From Clostridia bacterium (lineage in GTDB: Bacteria; Bacillota; Clostridia; Christensenellales; CAG-917), in assembly GCA_900754695.1 (NCBI GenBank), contig CAAEDU010000066.1, positions 1 to 12,013 on the forward strand: a stretch of 12,013 nucleotides of DNA, given 5' to 3'. The notes below the pieces were generated by a model. That model was not told the DNA's origin. It was given only the letters and a program-made list of their open reading frames with translations, and made no database searches. Shown here in pieces: positions 5,758 to 12,013 of this stretch; position 1 is the stretch's first letter; each line of letters begins with the position of its first letter. A program made the translations under genes and the position numbers.

Positions 5758-7284
5758 ATGAGCGAAAACGCAAAGAGAAGAATAAAGATCTTTGACACCA
5801 CGCTGCGCGACGGCGAGCAATCGCCGGGGTGCAGTATGCACATCAACGAGAAACTCGACGTCGCCGAGGCTTTGGAAGCCCTCGGTGTGGACGTCATAGA
5901 GGCGGGGTTCCCCGCCGCGAGCGAGGGAGAACTCAAAGCGGTGAAGGAGATCGCCGCCGTCGTGAAGCGCGCCACCGTCGCCGCACTCTGCCGTTGCAGG
6001 AAAGAGGACATCGACAAGGGTTGGGCGGCGGTGAAGGACGCGGCACATCCGCGCATCCACATCTTTCTCGCCACCTCTCCCATACACCTCGAATATAAGC
6101 TGCGCATAGACGAAGACACGGCGATAGAGATGATCCGCTCCCACACGGAGTACGCCCGCACCCTTGCGGAGGACGTGGAGTTCTCCTTCGAGGACGCGAG
6201 CCGCACTCCCCGCGAGTTTTTGGCAAAGGCGGCGCGCACCGCGCTCGAAGCGGGGGCGTCCACGCTCAACTTCCCGGACACGGTGGGCTATGCCACTCCC
6301 GAGGAGATGAGCGCGATGATAAGCTATCTCCGCGAAAACGTGCCCGGCATCGACCGCGCGGACATCTCGGTGCACTGCCACAACGACCTCGGCATGGCGA
6401 CGGCGAATTCCCTCGCCGCGGCGGAGGCGGGCGCGACGCAGATAGAGTGCACCGTCAACGGCATCGGGGAGCGCGCGGGCAACGCCGCTCTCGAAGAGGT
6501 GGTGATGGCTGTCCGCACCCGCGGCGATGTCTTCGGCGCGGAGACGGGCATCGACACCAGACTCATCTACCGCGTGAGCCAGCTCGTGAGCGGCATCGTC
6601 GGCATCAAGCTCCCGCCCAACAAGGCGGTGGTGGGCAAGAACGCCTTCGTGCACGAGTCCGGCATACATCAGCACGGCGTGCTCGCCAACAAAGCCACCT
6701 ACGAGATCATGAGCCCCGCGGACATCGGCGTGCCCGAAAACACCCTCTTCCTCGGCAAGCACAGCGGCAAACACGCTTTCAACGAGCTGCTCGAAGAGAT
6801 GGGCTACTCTCTCACTCCCGAGCAGCTTGACGCCTATTTCCCGCGGTATAAAGAGATCGCCGACCGCAAAAAAGAGGTCACCCGCGGGGACATCGACGCG
6901 CTGCTCTCCGGCGTCTACCGCCGCAAAGTGAAGCGCATCTACTCCCTCAAAGACTACGAAGTGACCGCCTACAAGAACTCCGCCTCCGCGCGCATCTCCC
7001 TGGACGCGGACGGCAAGGTGCATACGGACAGGATGACGGGCGACGGGCCCGTGGACGCGGGCTTCAAAGCCATCAACTCCCTCACGGGACAGAATTTCAA
7101 ACTGGTGGACTATCAGGTGCACTCCGTCTCGGAAGGCAAGGACGCGCTCGGCGAAGCGACGGTCAAACTCGCCTCCCCCGAGGACGGCAAGGTCATGACG
7201 GGCAAGGGCATCTCCACCGACGTCCTGGAAGCCTCGCTCATCGCCTACGTCAACGCCACCAACAAGCTGCTGCAAGAGGAGTGA
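5758..7284 (+). CDS. leuA: 2-isopropylmalate synthase
   Basis: Condenses 2-ketoisovalerate with acetyl-CoA to 2-isopropylmalate, the committed step of leucine synthesis. The protein has 508 residues, the length of the long LeuA form with the C-terminal leucine-sensing domain. The TIM-barrel catalytic domain starts with FDTTLRDGEQSPG (Arg17, Asp18 and metal ligand Asp13). The divalent-metal motif is HCHND (His206, His208, with Asn209 and Asp210), followed by TVNGIGERAGNAALEEV. A linker with the accessory His-containing HESGIHQHG precedes the allosteric domain at about 385-505. Start at ATG 5758 gives the family N-terminus; the ribosome site is weak (GGAAC), and the leader is purine-rich and repeated. 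cimA follows after one base. Clear assignment; homocitrate synthase or CimA is less likely because a separate CimA-type gene lies next door. Confidence 0.95.
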   Translation: MSENAKRRIKIFDTTLRDGEQSPGCSMHINEKLDVAEALEALGVDVIEAGFPAASEGELKAVKEIAAVVKRATVAALCRCRKEDIDKGWAAVKDAAHPRIHIFLATSPIHLEYKLRIDEDTAIEMIRSHTEYARTLAEDVEFSFEDASRTPREFLAKAARTALEAGASTLNFPDTVGYATPEEMSAMISYLRENVPGIDRADISVHCHNDLGMATANSLAAAEAGATQIECTVNGIGERAGNAALEEVVMAVRTRGDVFGAETGIDTRLIYRVSQLVSGIVGIKLPPNKAVVGKNAFVHESGIHQHGVLANKATYEIMSPADIGVPENTLFLGKHSGKHAFNELLEEMGYSLTPEQLDAYFPRYKEIADRKKEVTRGDIDALLSGVYRRKVKRIYSLKDYEVTAYKNSASARISLDADGKVHTDRMTGDGPVDAGFKAINSLTGQNFKLVDYQVHSVSEGKDALGEATVKLASPEDGKVMTGKGISTDVLEASLIAYVNATNKLLQEE

Positions 7285-7285
7285 T

Positions 7286-8830
7286 ATGAGGATAGAGTTT
7301 TACGACACCACTCTGCGCGACGGCGCGCAAGCCGCGGGCATCAGCTACTCCCTCTCGGACAAGAGGCAGATCTTCGCGCTGCTCTCCTTGATAGGCATCG
7401 ACCTCGTCGAGGGCGGCGACCCCGCTTCCAACCCCAAGGACGCGGAGTTTTTTGCGGAATGCAAGAATGAAAAACTCGTCGCTTTCGGTTCCACCCGCCG
7501 CAAAGAGCTGTCCGCAAACGAGGATGACGGGCTGAAAAAGCTGCTCGACACCGGCGCCCGCACCCTCTGCATATTCGGAAAAGCCAGCCCATTGCAGGCA
7601 AAAGAGGTGCTCGGGGTCTCCCCCGAGGACAACATTGCGATGATAGGCGACAGCGTGCGTTTCCTCTCAAACCACGGGAGACGTGTCATCTTTGACGCGG
7701 AGCACTTCTACGACGGCGCGGAGGAGGACTTTCCCTACTCGATGCGCTGTCTCGAAACGGCAGTAAGCGCGGGCGCGGACACCGTCGTCCTCTGCGACAC
7801 CAACGGCGGGGTCTCTCCCGAGCGCGCATATGAGCTCACGAAAGCGGTCGCGGAGCACTTCCGCGGCAGGGCGAAAGTGGGCGTGCACTTCCACAACGAC
7901 ACGGGGACGGCGGTCGCTTCCTCGCTTGCGGGAGTGCGGGCGGGCGCAACGCACGTCCAGGGCACCTTCCTCGGCTTCGGGGAGAGGTGCGGCAACGCCA
8001 ACCTCTCCACCGTCATCGCCGACCTCATGCTGCACGGGGACTGCGAACGCACGGTGGAACTTCCTGCTCTCACCCGCACCGCACACGCCGTGGCGGAGAT
8101 CAGCAACTTCAACCTCGACCCCGCCATGCCCTATGTGGGAGCGGCGGCTTTCGCGCACAAGGCAGGGATGCACTCCGACGCCGTCATCAAAGATCCTCGC
8201 ACTTTCGAGCACGTCGATCCCGCTGCGGTGGGCAACCGCGACAGCATACTCCTCAGCGAAATGGCGGGCAGGAGCGCGGTGGCGAAAAAGCTGGAACGCC
8301 TCTTCCCCTCCCTCGACAAATCCAACCCCAAGACCAAAGAGATCCTGGACATGGTCAAGCTCATGGAGCTCAAAGGCTACCAGTTCGAGGGCGCGGACGG
8401 CAGCTTCGTGCTGCTCGCCGAGCGCATGATGAACGCCTTCGAGCCCTCCTTCGAACTGGAACACTATTGCATCAAAGCCGTCAAGCCCGACGGCGTCAAC
8501 ACCGCCGAGGTCGCCATCCGCGTGGGCGGCGAAGTCACCTCCGTCACCGAGACGGGCAACGGACCCGTCAACGCGCTGGACAAGGCGCTCCGCTCCGCCC
8601 TCGTCAAACACTTCCCGAGCATCAGCGAAGTCGCCCTCATCGACTACAAGGTGCGCGTGGTGGACTCCTCCGCCGCGACGGGCGCGATGGTCAGAGTGCT
8701 CATCACGTCCTCGGACAAGCGGGACACCTGGACGACGGTGGGAGTCTCGACGGACATCATCGAAGCAAGCTGGGACGCCCTCACCGACAGCTTTGAGTAT
8801 AAGCTGACGGGCAGAGGACGCATCGTGTGA
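7286..8830 (+). CDS. cimA: (R)-citramalate synthase
   Basis: Condenses pyruvate with acetyl-CoA to citramalate, opening the threonine-independent route to 2-ketobutyrate and isoleucine. It has 514 residues in the same fold as LeuA: FYDTTLRDGAQAAGISYS at the N-terminus (Arg11, Asp12), GGDPASNPKDAEFF in the position of the CimA-typical GG-PGSNPKD block, metal motif HFHND (His201, His203), FLGFGERCGNANLSTVI, and a C-terminal regulatory domain at about 400-510 with TETGNGPVNALDKALR. GERCGNANL rather than the GERAGNAAL of the LeuA next door is characteristic of the CimA branch. The start codon follows the leuA stop by one base with GAGGAG four bases upstream, so coupling is likely. Only catalysis could exclude another acyl-CoA condensation such as homocitrate synthesis. 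Confidence 0.9.
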   Translation: MRIEFYDTTLRDGAQAAGISYSLSDKRQIFALLSLIGIDLVEGGDPASNPKDAEFFAECKNEKLVAFGSTRRKELSANEDDGLKKLLDTGARTLCIFGKASPLQAKEVLGVSPEDNIAMIGDSVRFLSNHGRRVIFDAEHFYDGAEEDFPYSMRCLETAVSAGADTVVLCDTNGGVSPERAYELTKAVAEHFRGRAKVGVHFHNDTGTAVASSLAGVRAGATHVQGTFLGFGERCGNANLSTVIADLMLHGDCERTVELPALTRTAHAVAEISNFNLDPAMPYVGAAAFAHKAGMHSDAVIKDPRTFEHVDPAAVGNRDSILLSEMAGRSAVAKKLERLFPSLDKSNPKTKEILDMVKLMELKGYQFEGADGSFVLLAERMMNAFEPSFELEHYCIKAVKPDGVNTAEVAIRVGGEVTSVTETGNGPVNALDKALRSALVKHFPSISEVALIDYKVRVVDSSAATGAMVRVLITSSDKRDTWTTVGVSTDIIEASWDALTDSFEYKLTGRGRIV

Positions 8831-8837
8831 GGCGCCT

Positions 8838-10100
8838 ATGAAAATGACCGCAACTCAAAAGATATTCGCAAGACACGCGGGCAGGGAGAGCGTCGCCGCG
8901 GGCGAGCTCATCACCGCCGACGTCGACCTCGTCCTCGGCAACGACATCACCTCTCCGGTGGCGATCGCCGAGATGAAAAAGGCGGGAGACCGGGTGAAAT
9001 ATCCCGAAAAGGTCGTCCTCGTCCTCGACCACTTCGTGCCCGCCAAGGACATCAAATCCGCCGAGCAATGCAAGATCGTCCGCGACTTTGCGCGCGAACA
9101 GGGCATAAAACACTTCTACGATGTCGGGTGCTCGGGGGTGGAGCACGCTCTCCTTCCCGAGCTCGGTCTCATCCGTCCCGGCTCCCTCGTCATCGGCGCG
9201 GACAGCCACACCTGCACCTACGGCGCCCTCGGATGCGTATCCACGGGCGTGGGCTCGACGGACATGGCGGCGGCGATGCTCACGGGCAAATTGTGGTTCC
9301 GCGTGCCCGCCGCCATCAAAGTGGTGCTTGGTGGCGCCCTCCCCCGTTTCGTCACGGGCAAAGACGTCGTGCTCACCCTCATCGGGATGCTGGGCGTGGA
9401 CGGCGCGACCTATAAGTCTCTGGAATTTTTCGGCGACATCGCCGCCCTCACCGCGGACGACAGGCTGACCATCGCAAACATGGCGGTGGAATGCGGCGCG
9501 AAAAATGCCTTCTTCCCCGTGGACGACATCGCGGAGAGCTATCTCCTCTCCCGCGGCGTGAAATGGAGTGCCGAAGATGTCGTCACCCCCGACGAGGACG
9601 CGGAGTACGAGCGCACGGTCACCCTCGACCTTAACTCCGTCCGCCCCACCGTCGCCTTCCCGCACCTTCCCTCCAACGTGAGATCCTTCGGCAAGGACGT
9701 CCCCGAGGGCTTGAAGATAGACCAGGTGGTCATCGGGAGCTGCACCAACGGGCGCATCTCGGACATGCGTGCGGCGGCGAGCGTGATGAAGGGGCGCAAG
9801 GTCGCGGAAGGCGTGAGGTGCATCGTCATCCCCGCAACGCAGAAAGTGTACATGCAATGCCTTGAAGAGGGTTTAATCAAAATCTTCATCGAGAGCGGAG
9901 CCGCGGTGTCCACGCCGACGTGCGGACCCTGCCTCGGCGGATATATGGGCATCCTCGCAGAAGGCGAACGCGCCGTCGCCACCACCAACCGCAATTTCGT
10001 GGGGCGCATGGGCGCGGCTTCCAGCGAAGTCTATCTCGCGTCCCCCTACGTCGCGGCGGAGAGCGCGATAAAGGGCGAACTTGCCTGCCCGGAGGTGTGA
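8838..10100 (+). CDS. leuC: 3-isopropylmalate dehydratase large subunit
   Basis: Iron-sulfur subunit that, with LeuD, isomerises 2- to 3-isopropylmalate and, in this setting, probably citramalate to 3-methylmalate. It has 420 residues, matching the shorter archaeal/clostridial LeuC branch (about 420) rather than the enterobacterial form (about 466). The 4Fe-4S ligands are Cys302 (VIGSCTNGRISDM) and Cys362/Cys365 (PTCGPCLGGYMG). The substrate and active-site block GADSHTCTYGALGCVSTGVG is near residue 120. The ATG at 8838 has GAGG five bases upstream overlapping the cimA stop; a second ATG two codons on is possible. leuD follows after one base. This branch includes homoaconitase-like enzymes, but the leu context supports LeuC. 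Confidence 0.94.
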   Translation: MKMTATQKIFARHAGRESVAAGELITADVDLVLGNDITSPVAIAEMKKAGDRVKYPEKVVLVLDHFVPAKDIKSAEQCKIVRDFAREQGIKHFYDVGCSGVEHALLPELGLIRPGSLVIGADSHTCTYGALGCVSTGVGSTDMAAAMLTGKLWFRVPAAIKVVLGGALPRFVTGKDVVLTLIGMLGVDGATYKSLEFFGDIAALTADDRLTIANMAVECGAKNAFFPVDDIAESYLLSRGVKWSAEDVVTPDEDAEYERTVTLDLNSVRPTVAFPHLPSNVRSFGKDVPEGLKIDQVVIGSCTNGRISDMRAAASVMKGRKVAEGVRCIVIPATQKVYMQCLEEGLIKIFIESGAAVSTPTCGPCLGGYMGILAEGERAVATTNRNFVGRMGAASSEVYLASPYVAAESAIKGELACPEV

Positions 10101-10101
10101 T

Positions 10102-10578
10102 ATGAGCGGAAAAGTTTTCAAGTACGGCGACAATGTCAACACCGACGTCATCATCCCCGCAAGATACTTGAATGACGCGAGCGCGGAGAACCTGCGCGCC
10201 CACGCGATGGAAGACATCGACCGCGAGTTTGCAAAAAGGGTGCAGCCCGGCGATTTCGTGGTGGGCGGCTACAACTTCGGCAGCGGCTCCAGCCGCGAGC
10301 ACGCGCCCCTCGCTCTCAAAGCGTCCGGGGTCGCCGCGGTCATCGCAAAGAGCTTTGCGCGCATCTTCTTCCGCAACGCGGTCAACATAGGTCTCTATCT
10401 CATCGAAAGCGCGCAAATGGCGGATGAGATAAACAAAAACGACACTTTAACCATCGAAAATGACATTTTGAAAGATCTGACCACGGGCAGATCCTATCCT
10501 CTTCCGCCCATGGACGAGCATGTGAAAAACATCCTTAAATGCGGCGGGTTGATGGAGGCGGTGAAACATGAAAGCTGA
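10102..10578 (+). CDS. leuD: 3-isopropylmalate dehydratase small subunit
   Basis: Swivel subunit that pairs with LeuC to form the active isomerase and contributes substrate-binding residues. It has 158 residues, as expected for the short LeuD that goes with the 420-residue LeuC. The hallmarks are NVNTDVIIPARYL at the N-terminus, GGYNFGSGSSREHAP at about 57-71, and AVIAKSFARIFFRNAVNIGL. The ATG at 10102 was chosen because it gives the family start and has GGAGGTG upstream; the frame opens earlier (10081), but that extension lies inside leuC. Its end overlaps the first 11 bases of leuB. Confidence 0.95.
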   Translation: MSGKVFKYGDNVNTDVIIPARYLNDASAENLRAHAMEDIDREFAKRVQPGDFVVGGYNFGSGSSREHAPLALKASGVAAVIAKSFARIFFRNAVNIGLYLIESAQMADEINKNDTLTIENDILKDLTTGRSYPLPPMDEHVKNILKCGGLMEAVKHES

Positions 10579-11620
10579 CATACTTCTCCTTCCCGGGGAC
10601 GGCATCGGACCCGAGATAGTCTCCTCCGCGCGGCGGGTGCTTAAACGCGTCGCGGAACGCTTCGGGCACGAGTTCATCTTCTCCGAAGCCCTGATCGGCG
10701 GCGCGGCGATAGACGCCGCGGGGCATCCTCTGCCCGAAGAGACCGTGCGCGCGGCGCACGCCGCCGACGCGGTGCTGCTCGGCGCGGTGGGCGGTCCCAA
10801 ATGGGATGACGCCCCCGTCCGTCCCGAGGCTGCTCTGCTCGGCATGCGCAAGGAGCTCGGGCTCTACGCCAACCTGCGCCCCGCAAAGCTCTTCCCCGCG
10901 CTCAAAGGCGCGTCATCCCTCAAAGCGGAGATCGTGGAGCAAGGCATCGACCTCGTCACCGTACGCGAGCTCACGGGCGGCATCTATTTCGGCGACCGCG
11001 GGTTCCGCAACGGCAAGACGGGGCGGGAAGCCTATGACACGGAGTGCTATTCCGAGCTCGAGATAGAGCGCGTGGCGCGCATCGCCTACGAGCTTGCCGA
11101 AAAGCGCAGCCGCAAAGTCTGTCTGGTGGACAAAGCCAATGTCCTCACCTCCTCCCGCCTGTGGCGCAAGGTGGTCAGCGACATCAACGAGGACTACCCT
11201 TCCGTGCGCCTTGAAATGATGTATGTCGACAACGCGGCGATGCAGCTCGCGCTCGCGCCCTCGCAGTTCGACGTCATCCTCACCTCAAACCTCTTCGGCG
11301 ACATCCTCTCCGACCTTACCGCCGCCATCGTGGGCAGCATAGGCGTCATGCCCTCCGCGTCCCTCGGCGCGACTTCCGCAGGCATGTACGAAGCCATCCA
11401 CGGCTCCGCCCCCACGCTCACGGGGCTGGACAAAGCCGACCCCGTCGGCACCATCCTCTCCGCCGCGATGATGCTCCGCCTCTCCTTCGACCTCGACAAG
11501 GAAGCCGCCGCCGTGGAACACGCCGTGGAAACCGCCCTCAACGCCGGTCTCGGCACCCCCGACATCAGCGGCACCCTCGGCACGATCAAAATGACCGACG
11601 AGATAATCACACATATTTGA
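10568..11620 (+). CDS. leuB: 3-isopropylmalate dehydrogenase
   Basis: Oxidatively decarboxylates 3-isopropylmalate to 2-ketoisocaproate and can act on 3-methylmalate in the citramalate route. It is 350 residues, normal length. Motifs are LLPGDGIGPEIV at the N-terminus, GAVGGPKWDD, RELTGGIYFG, DKANVLTSSRLWRKVV with the catalytic Lys, YVDNAAMQL, and NLFGDILSDLTAAIVGSIG with the metal-binding Asp residues. The coenzyme loop is unusual: HGSAPTLTGLDKADP has Thr283-Leu284 where bacterial LeuB has Asp-Ile, and GLDKADP resembles isocitrate dehydrogenase more than the usual GKGIANP. It starts inside leuD (11-base overlap, GGAGG eight bases upstream) and is the last gene of the operon. The call is strong from sequence and context; only coenzyme preference is in doubt. 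Confidence 0.93.
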   Translation: MKADILLLPGDGIGPEIVSSARRVLKRVAERFGHEFIFSEALIGGAAIDAAGHPLPEETVRAAHAADAVLLGAVGGPKWDDAPVRPEAALLGMRKELGLYANLRPAKLFPALKGASSLKAEIVEQGIDLVTVRELTGGIYFGDRGFRNGKTGREAYDTECYSELEIERVARIAYELAEKRSRKVCLVDKANVLTSSRLWRKVVSDINEDYPSVRLEMMYVDNAAMQLALAPSQFDVILTSNLFGDILSDLTAAIVGSIGVMPSASLGATSAGMYEAIHGSAPTLTGLDKADPVGTILSAAMMLRLSFDLDKEAAAVEHAVETALNAGLGTPDISGTLGTIKMTDEIITHI

Positions 11621-11634
11621 GTTTGCCGCCGATC

Positions 11635-11653
11635 GTCCCGGAGGACAGTCCTG
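11635..11653 (+). other. weak inverted repeats after leuB
   Basis: GTCC-CGGA-GGAC (11635-11646) and the palindrome AGGACAGTCCT (11642-11652) overlap just past the leuB stop. Neither has a T-run after it, so no convincing terminator for the ilv-leu operon is seen before the inverted element. Confidence 0.25.
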
Positions 11654-11672
11654 TTACACTTTGAATAGGCTG

Positions 11673-11922
11673 TTCATCGTACTCAGGCGCGCTTCGAATA
11701 AACTTTTCGTCTCGCGGGTTATCTTGATATCCCCCTCCTTCCCTTCGGGCTTTCCTCCCCCGTGTCCGAAAAAGTATCGTCCTCGCATCATGCGGGACTA
11801 ACTGCACATTCCTACAAAAGATTTTAATATCGCACCTACACAACCGAGCGGAGAACTGCACTCACTGAAAACCCGGCACGGGCGGAGGAATTCGGCGCTC
11901 GCGCACTACGCCCGTGCCTACT
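11673..11922 (-). ncRNA. candidate structured RNA, right copy of the inverted pair
   Basis: Reverse complement of the element at 1-251. Position n of this copy lies at 11923-n up to n=150, with one base fewer after that. It keeps the 10-bp stem (11909-11918 with 11875-11884), the 40-base invariant block (11730-11769) and the CCC-GAA-GGG hairpin. Its version of the 112-133 hairpin uses ATGTG with CGCAT, a G-U pair replacing a G-C, with the same 10-base loop. TAACAT at 11930-11925 lies just before the first base and could be a weak -10, but no good -35 is seen. Most differences in the 3' part are transitions. The copy ends 52 bases from the leuB stop and runs against it. The identity of the RNA is not recognised. 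Confidence 0.55.
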
Positions 11923-11964
11923 TAATGTTACGCCTGCGCTCGGCACTCACTTAGCGCGCCGCGA

Positions 11965-12001
11965 CTTGCAAGCGTGGGCGAAAACTCGCCCACGGTGCAA
12001 G
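11965..12001. terminator. long hairpin at the right edge, possible terminator
   Basis: Outer stem CTTGCA/TGCAAG (6 bp) and inner stem CGTGGGCGA/TCGCCCACG (9 bp) with a 4-base loop AAAC form one long, stable hairpin. Only TTT follows on the + strand and no U-run is clear on the - strand. It may end a gene lying beyond the window or insulate the element at 11673-11922. Confidence 0.4.
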
Positions 12002-12013
12002 TTTGGCTGAGCG

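Noticed and set aside
5290..7275. Long open frame of 661 codons on the - strand
   Set aside because: It lies antisense to leuA and the end of ilvN, both clear homologues; the frame is a by-product of GC-rich codon use and its product has no recognisable domain.
7667..8611. Open frame of 314 codons on the - strand
   Set aside because: Antisense shadow of cimA with low-complexity composition.
11607..11861. 84-codon - strand frame over the right element
   Set aside because: It covers the repeated element and runs into leuB; the left copy does not keep the frame, so coding is unlikely.
1..11922. Composite transposon with 250-bp terminal inverted repeats
   Set aside because: No transposase, integrase or target duplication is visible, and the enclosed genes are ordinary biosynthesis and transport. 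The blocky conservation fits RNA better, though a mobile origin of the element is not excluded.

Overview
The window suggests an uncultured, GC-rich Clostridia-like anaerobe (Firmicutes). The grounds are good Shine-Dalgarno sites, a Gram-positive-style lipoprotein binding protein, citramalate synthase inside a leu cluster, and the archaeal/clostridial-type LeuC. The lineage is inferred from gene style only and no database was searched. The ilv-leu genes are visibly richer in G+C than the transporter genes, and the only AT-rich DNA is the divergent regulatory region near 3050-3300.

Layout. Positions 1-251 hold a conserved element that reads like a structured RNA on the + strand. A three-gene polar amino-acid ABC transporter operon follows on the - strand (binding lipoprotein, permease, ATPase; 3048 down to 303), ending at a UUCG-loop terminator (253-270). 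A divergent promoter region lies at about 3049-3328. From there a + strand branched-chain amino-acid operon runs to 11620: ilvB, ilvN, a 328-base gap with a purine-rich repeated leader, then leuA, cimA, leuC, leuD, leuB. The last five genes are packed with 1-7 base gaps or an 11-base overlap. Positions 11673-11922 carry a second copy of the first element in inverted orientation, and a long hairpin lies at the right edge (11965-12001).

How the genes work together. IlvBN makes acetolactate and acetohydroxybutyrate. LeuA, LeuCD and LeuB convert 2-ketoisovalerate to 2-ketoisocaproate, the leucine precursor. CimA condenses pyruvate with acetyl-CoA to citramalate, and the same LeuCD/LeuB steps can convert it to 2-ketobutyrate, so isoleucine can be made without threonine deaminase. 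The shared steps ilvC, ilvD and the transaminase are not in the window. The divergent transporter probably imports a polar amino acid.

The most unusual content is not a protein. The ~250-nt elements at the two ends are about 80% identical by hand alignment with a single indel. They contain a 40-nt block that is identical in both and an invariant 10-bp stem, and each copy points at the 3' end of its neighbouring operon, stopping about 52 nt from the stop codon. This pattern fits a multicopy structured non-coding RNA of unknown identity. Protein-level oddities are a ~110-residue charged insertion in the ABC ATPase, loss of the conserved gatekeeper Trp in IlvB, and replacement of the NAD-selecting Asp in LeuB.
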